From contig JBNGIS010021548.1 in NCBI GenBank assembly GCA_049999725.1, positions 1-22,591 of the forward strand: DNA of 22,591 bases. The letters are read 5' to 3'. The notes beneath the pieces are model-generated. The model was given only the letters and a program-made list of their open reading frames with translations. It did no database searches and was not told where the DNA came from. Position 1 is the stretch's first letter, and every line of letters begins with the position of its first letter. Of the stretch, positions 20,031 through 22,591 are shown piece by piece. The position numbers and the translations under genes were made by a program. Origin of the DNA: Haplomitrium mnioides. Its lineage: Eukaryota > Marchantiophyta > Haplomitriopsida > Calobryales.

Positions 20031-21188
20031 GGCAGTTTTCTTATTCTGGGAATACGCAAGGTATATGGCTGTAGAGAGTGTTATGCAAATGGCAGAAGCT
20101 CTGTTGTTTCAGTGGTGTGGAATGAATAACTTTGACAGAGATTTAGGTTCTCATGCCTTTTCTGGATTCAATAAATGATCGATCACAAACCCGAAAAAAT
20201 AGTTTTCTCCAACTTTTTGTTCGAGTGTTGTCAAGGAGAATGCATGGCTTGCTTGTTGCTAAGGTCTGAAACTCTTAGGCTGAAAATCAGGGTGCAAGAT
20301 AACTCTGTATGAAAATTTTCAGCTCAAATCCTTGAGCGAATTGGTCATTACTCTCAAAGATTCAATGTTGTTTGAGAAAAAACCGAACAAAATAACACCC
20401 CTAAACTTTCTAGTTAGTAACTTCTTCACTTCAAAGATAATAGCCTTGAAATTTCACACAGTATTGTATTATGCAACCATTTTCAAGTTCCCAAATTCTC
20501 AACTGATACTCTGCTCTTGACAGGATGCAAGAATTCACAACTCAAAGTCGAATAAGGAGTGAATTTGAAACAACCTTTCAATCGGTACTCAACTTCAACT
20601 TGCTGTTACATAACAACCCCAACTCCAAAAGAATTGAAACTTGTTTTCAAATTGTATCCCTCATTGTCAGCTTTCCAATGATACTTTTATTGTCTCCAGA
20701 TTCGTTGTACACTTGATTTTATTGCGTGAAAGACAATCTGCCCTTCAATTTGACCCCTTCACCTTCAAACGCTCATAAGTATTGTTTCAGAGCTTCAAAC
20801 GACTTGAAATTTGTTGCAAAGGGATGCCACTCTTCTTGAGATTTTGATCCTTGCCTTGCATAAACTCCTGTCCCTCTAGAAACTCCTCGAACCCTCAGAA
20901 AAACCAACTCCCTCCTCTCCTTCCTTTAGGTTTTTACTACCTTCAAGTTAACTCACTTTTCTTTTGATATAAGAACCATAGAGCATAAGCTATTTGTGCT
21001 GACAAGAAACAAAGATGAAAGAAACAGAAGGTAAACTTGAGTCTTCTTCAATTAGATGACCATTTGGTGACGCTCCACCAGTTGCAGCTCCGACTATTCA
21101 ACATTTACCGAAAACCCGAAACACCCTTCGACGACGGTTTTTGAAACACCTCTCCACATCAGGTCAGAATGTAGATGGTAAGGTCCCA
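20031..21188. other. AT-rich block, no intact gene; possible inserted or second-element sequence
   Basis: Composition changes sharply from GC-rich to AT-rich at about 20040. A 37-codon frame (20065-20178, +) is too short and isolated to call. A TATA-like segment TTGATATAAGAACCATAG lies at 20964. About 100 bp later, TTTGGTGACGCTCCACCAG (21072) follows a CA dinucleotide, a layout like an LTR end plus a TGG-starting primer site on the + strand, but no paired LTR is visible. Minus-strand words such as CATTGGAAAGCTGAC (~20670) recall plant LTR retroelement sequence. I see no cellular gene. Confidence 0.4.
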
Positions 21189-21704
21189 TCATTCTCCATA
21201 GGTGATGATTGGCAATAAAACAGGAATTGGTGAATTCATCACCGAAGTTAGAAACTGATCATCGAAGTGATACACTATCCACTGTTGAAAGTGGTCTCGA
21301 GGAATTATCCGCAGCCCAATGAAGAATGGATTTGGAAGAGGAAAATTAGGAGCAACAAACAATCCTCTGTCCATTTCCAAGATTTTCACCCATAAGATCC
21401 TTCAACTCCACCGTAGAACTCCCGTGCCTCGAGCGCCCACTCCCCTCTTTGATATCTCTCCCTTCAATGCTTGTTCCTCTTCGATGATCTTTTTTCTTTC
21501 CCCGCTGCTTTCTCTATTATCTTCAAAATATCTTTGAGCATAATCCAATAGAATCCATGAACAACCAATAGGATGGTCTTGTCCTTACCTAGAGGATCTC
21601 GAGAATCTTCCACGTAGTATTGGCAGACTCTACTTTTGCGTTTCTAGAAGTTGCTCGATAGATGCCTAATAGCTGTAGACGAGATAGTCTCTAAACTCAT
21701 CCAT
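21189..21704 (-). pseudogene. Unidentified decayed reading frame
   Basis: From an ATG at 21704 one minus-strand frame can be followed to 21189, ~170 codons, with only four interruptions: TAG, TAG, TAA and TGA. All four are one C-to-T step from CAG, CAA or CGA. It begins MDEFRDYLVYSY, then contains ASIEQLLETQK, a charged stretch (RYFEDNRESSGERKKIIEEE) suited to a coiled coil, and ends near DHFQQWIVYHFDDQFLTSV. A frameshift within it is possible, since another frame is also fairly open after ~21400. No family is recognised. It may be a retroelement gag/ORF1 relic or a fragment of a host pseudogene. Confidence 0.4.
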
Positions 21705-22230
21705 GGTAAGAGTGATTTGTTTTTTTCTTTCTTCTTGTTATCTTTCACACACTTGCCGAACCACAACACGACAACGCCACGTCATCCGTCAAATAATTTA
21801 CAAGCCGAGTAAGAACGGTACCTTTTGTCGCCGCTTCGGAACCCGCTCGCAATAAGAACTGAGGCTTCCTTCGCTAACTCTTTGCTCCGCTTGATATAGG
21901 AACCATGGCAGACTCCCTGTGGATCCTCTTTGAACTTTTAGCGTGCCCAGTTGAACTTTCGTCCTCGGCAATGCCAAAACTCCGATAGGTCACCTTTTCG
22001 GCTATTGGCTTCTTCAAGCCAGATCATCGCTTCATCGCCTTTTCACCACAAGAACTAAGCGCACCATAAACTCCCGTCAAACTTTCAGACTATACCTTGT
22101 CGAAATTTCCGCCGCTTTGCCGGATCAGTGATATATCAGCATTTTGCCTTGCTCGCTCTTTGTCTGGCCGGGCCCATGATAAGTTACTATTTTGCATCCA
22201 TTCCCTTGGTCTCAAGTTAGGCTTCCTATC
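21705..22230. other. GC-richer sequence without a recognisable gene
   Basis: After ~21760 the sequence becomes GC-rich again and carries a CCACGTCATCCGTCAAA stretch like that at 19972. It also contains TTGATATAGGAACCATGG at 21891, similar to the TATA-like segment at 20964. Frames are short and no protein motif is seen. It is probably the continuation of LTR-type or other repeat DNA beyond the AT-rich block. Confidence 0.4.
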
Positions 22231-22591
22231 GGATCCCAGTTAAGTGGTCTCCCCACTTAGAGAGGCTAATCGAAACCTGTTTACCCGGGGCTTCCCCATT
22301 TTCGGCTAAGTCCTGCGGACTCCCTAGGGATGCCACGTGTCCATGAATCTGTGAACGCGGTGGGACTGCCATATCTCCACAGCTCCCCACGGAGCTCCTG
22401 AGTCCGTAATTATGATCTGTCGTTGTTTTGTCCTTCTCGCTTGGCCTCGCCGTTGCGTTAAAGAATCCTCCATGCCGCCGTAATAGTGACAAGTCTGCGC
22501 TCTATCAGTCACCGCTTCGCCATCACTTTGTACCCGTTGGATCTTCCTTCATGGATCCCTGTTAAGTGGGGAACCCACATAGGGAGGCTGA
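22231..22591. repeat. Start of a ~322 bp repeat with hairpin, running off the right edge
   Basis: GGATCCCAGTTAAGTGG at 22231 recurs as GGATCCCTGTTAAGTGG at 22553. Upstream and downstream similarity (TTCCT..., then AGGGAGGCT/AGAGAGGCT) puts the spacing at 322 bp. The second copy is cut by the window end after 39 bases. Both copies hold a hairpin at the same place: TAAGTGG/CCACTTA (7 bp stem) in the first and GTGGG/CCCAC in the second. The unit also contains a G-box, CACGTG, at 22334 and the palindrome TCCCTAGGGA at 22321. Confidence 0.6.

Noticed and set aside
20065-20178. 37-codon + strand frame starting MAVESVMQMAEALLF
   Set aside because: It has a plausible amino acid mix but is very short, isolated and without a recognisable domain. 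A first or last exon cannot be excluded but cannot be supported.
21072-21090. Second primer-binding site, TGGTGACGCTCCACCAG on the + strand
   Set aside because: It is placed like a primer site after a CA, but no LTR pair or internal region in that orientation could be shown. It is kept only as a remark.
22226-22512. Minus-strand frames of 62 and 88 codons at the right edge
   Set aside because: They are overlapping frames in GC-rich repeat sequence without motifs or conserved neighbours.

Overview
This window is non-genic plant DNA made of satellite and retrotransposon sequence, probably from a seed plant with a large, repeat-rich genome. That reading rests on a kilobase-scale satellite, long-LTR retroelements in several states of decay, a gag relic with a plant-type CCHC zinc knuckle, and stop codons placed as cytosine deamination would place them. 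I found no intact cellular gene, tRNA, rRNA or CRISPR array. The species cannot be named from the sequence.

Positions 1-10087 are one tandem array of about 70 copies of a ~144 bp monomer, running off the left edge. The monomers are not in random order. Long-range matches show a higher-order repeat: block A (about 49-3029), block B (about 3030-5597) and block C (about 5598-10087, expanded internally). The array stops in mid-monomer and is followed by ~650 bp of AT-rich DNA with no recognisable feature.

Positions 10742-17824 hold a minus-strand, non-autonomous LTR retrotransposon. In transcription order it has a truncated 5' LTR (17824-15684), a primer-binding-site-like sequence (~15675), a decayed gag frame with a broken zinc knuckle (15472-13688), a polypurine tract (13371-13356) and a 3' LTR (13355-10742). 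I see no protease, reverse transcriptase, RNase H or integrase, and no room for a normal capsid domain, so it resembles TR-GAG/LARD-type elements. Both LTRs carry a perfectly phased 23 bp minisatellite in U3; almost every unit holds a TTGAC W-box core. It has 8 units in one LTR and 6 in the other.

Positions 17825 to ~20030 are a third, more diverged relative of the same LTR. It begins exactly at the LTR terminus and interrupts the 5' LTR, so it looks like a nested insertion; its far end is not resolved. It ends in GC-rich DNA with a 125 bp tandem duplication and repeated CCACGTCATC motifs. Positions 20031-21780 are an AT-rich block of different composition, with a decayed minus-strand reading frame (21704-21189). 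From 21780 to the right edge the sequence is GC-rich again, and a ~322 bp repeat begins again at the very edge.

The parts do not form a working pathway. The most notable items are the higher-order structure of the 144 bp satellite and the W-box minisatellite inside a gag-only retroelement.
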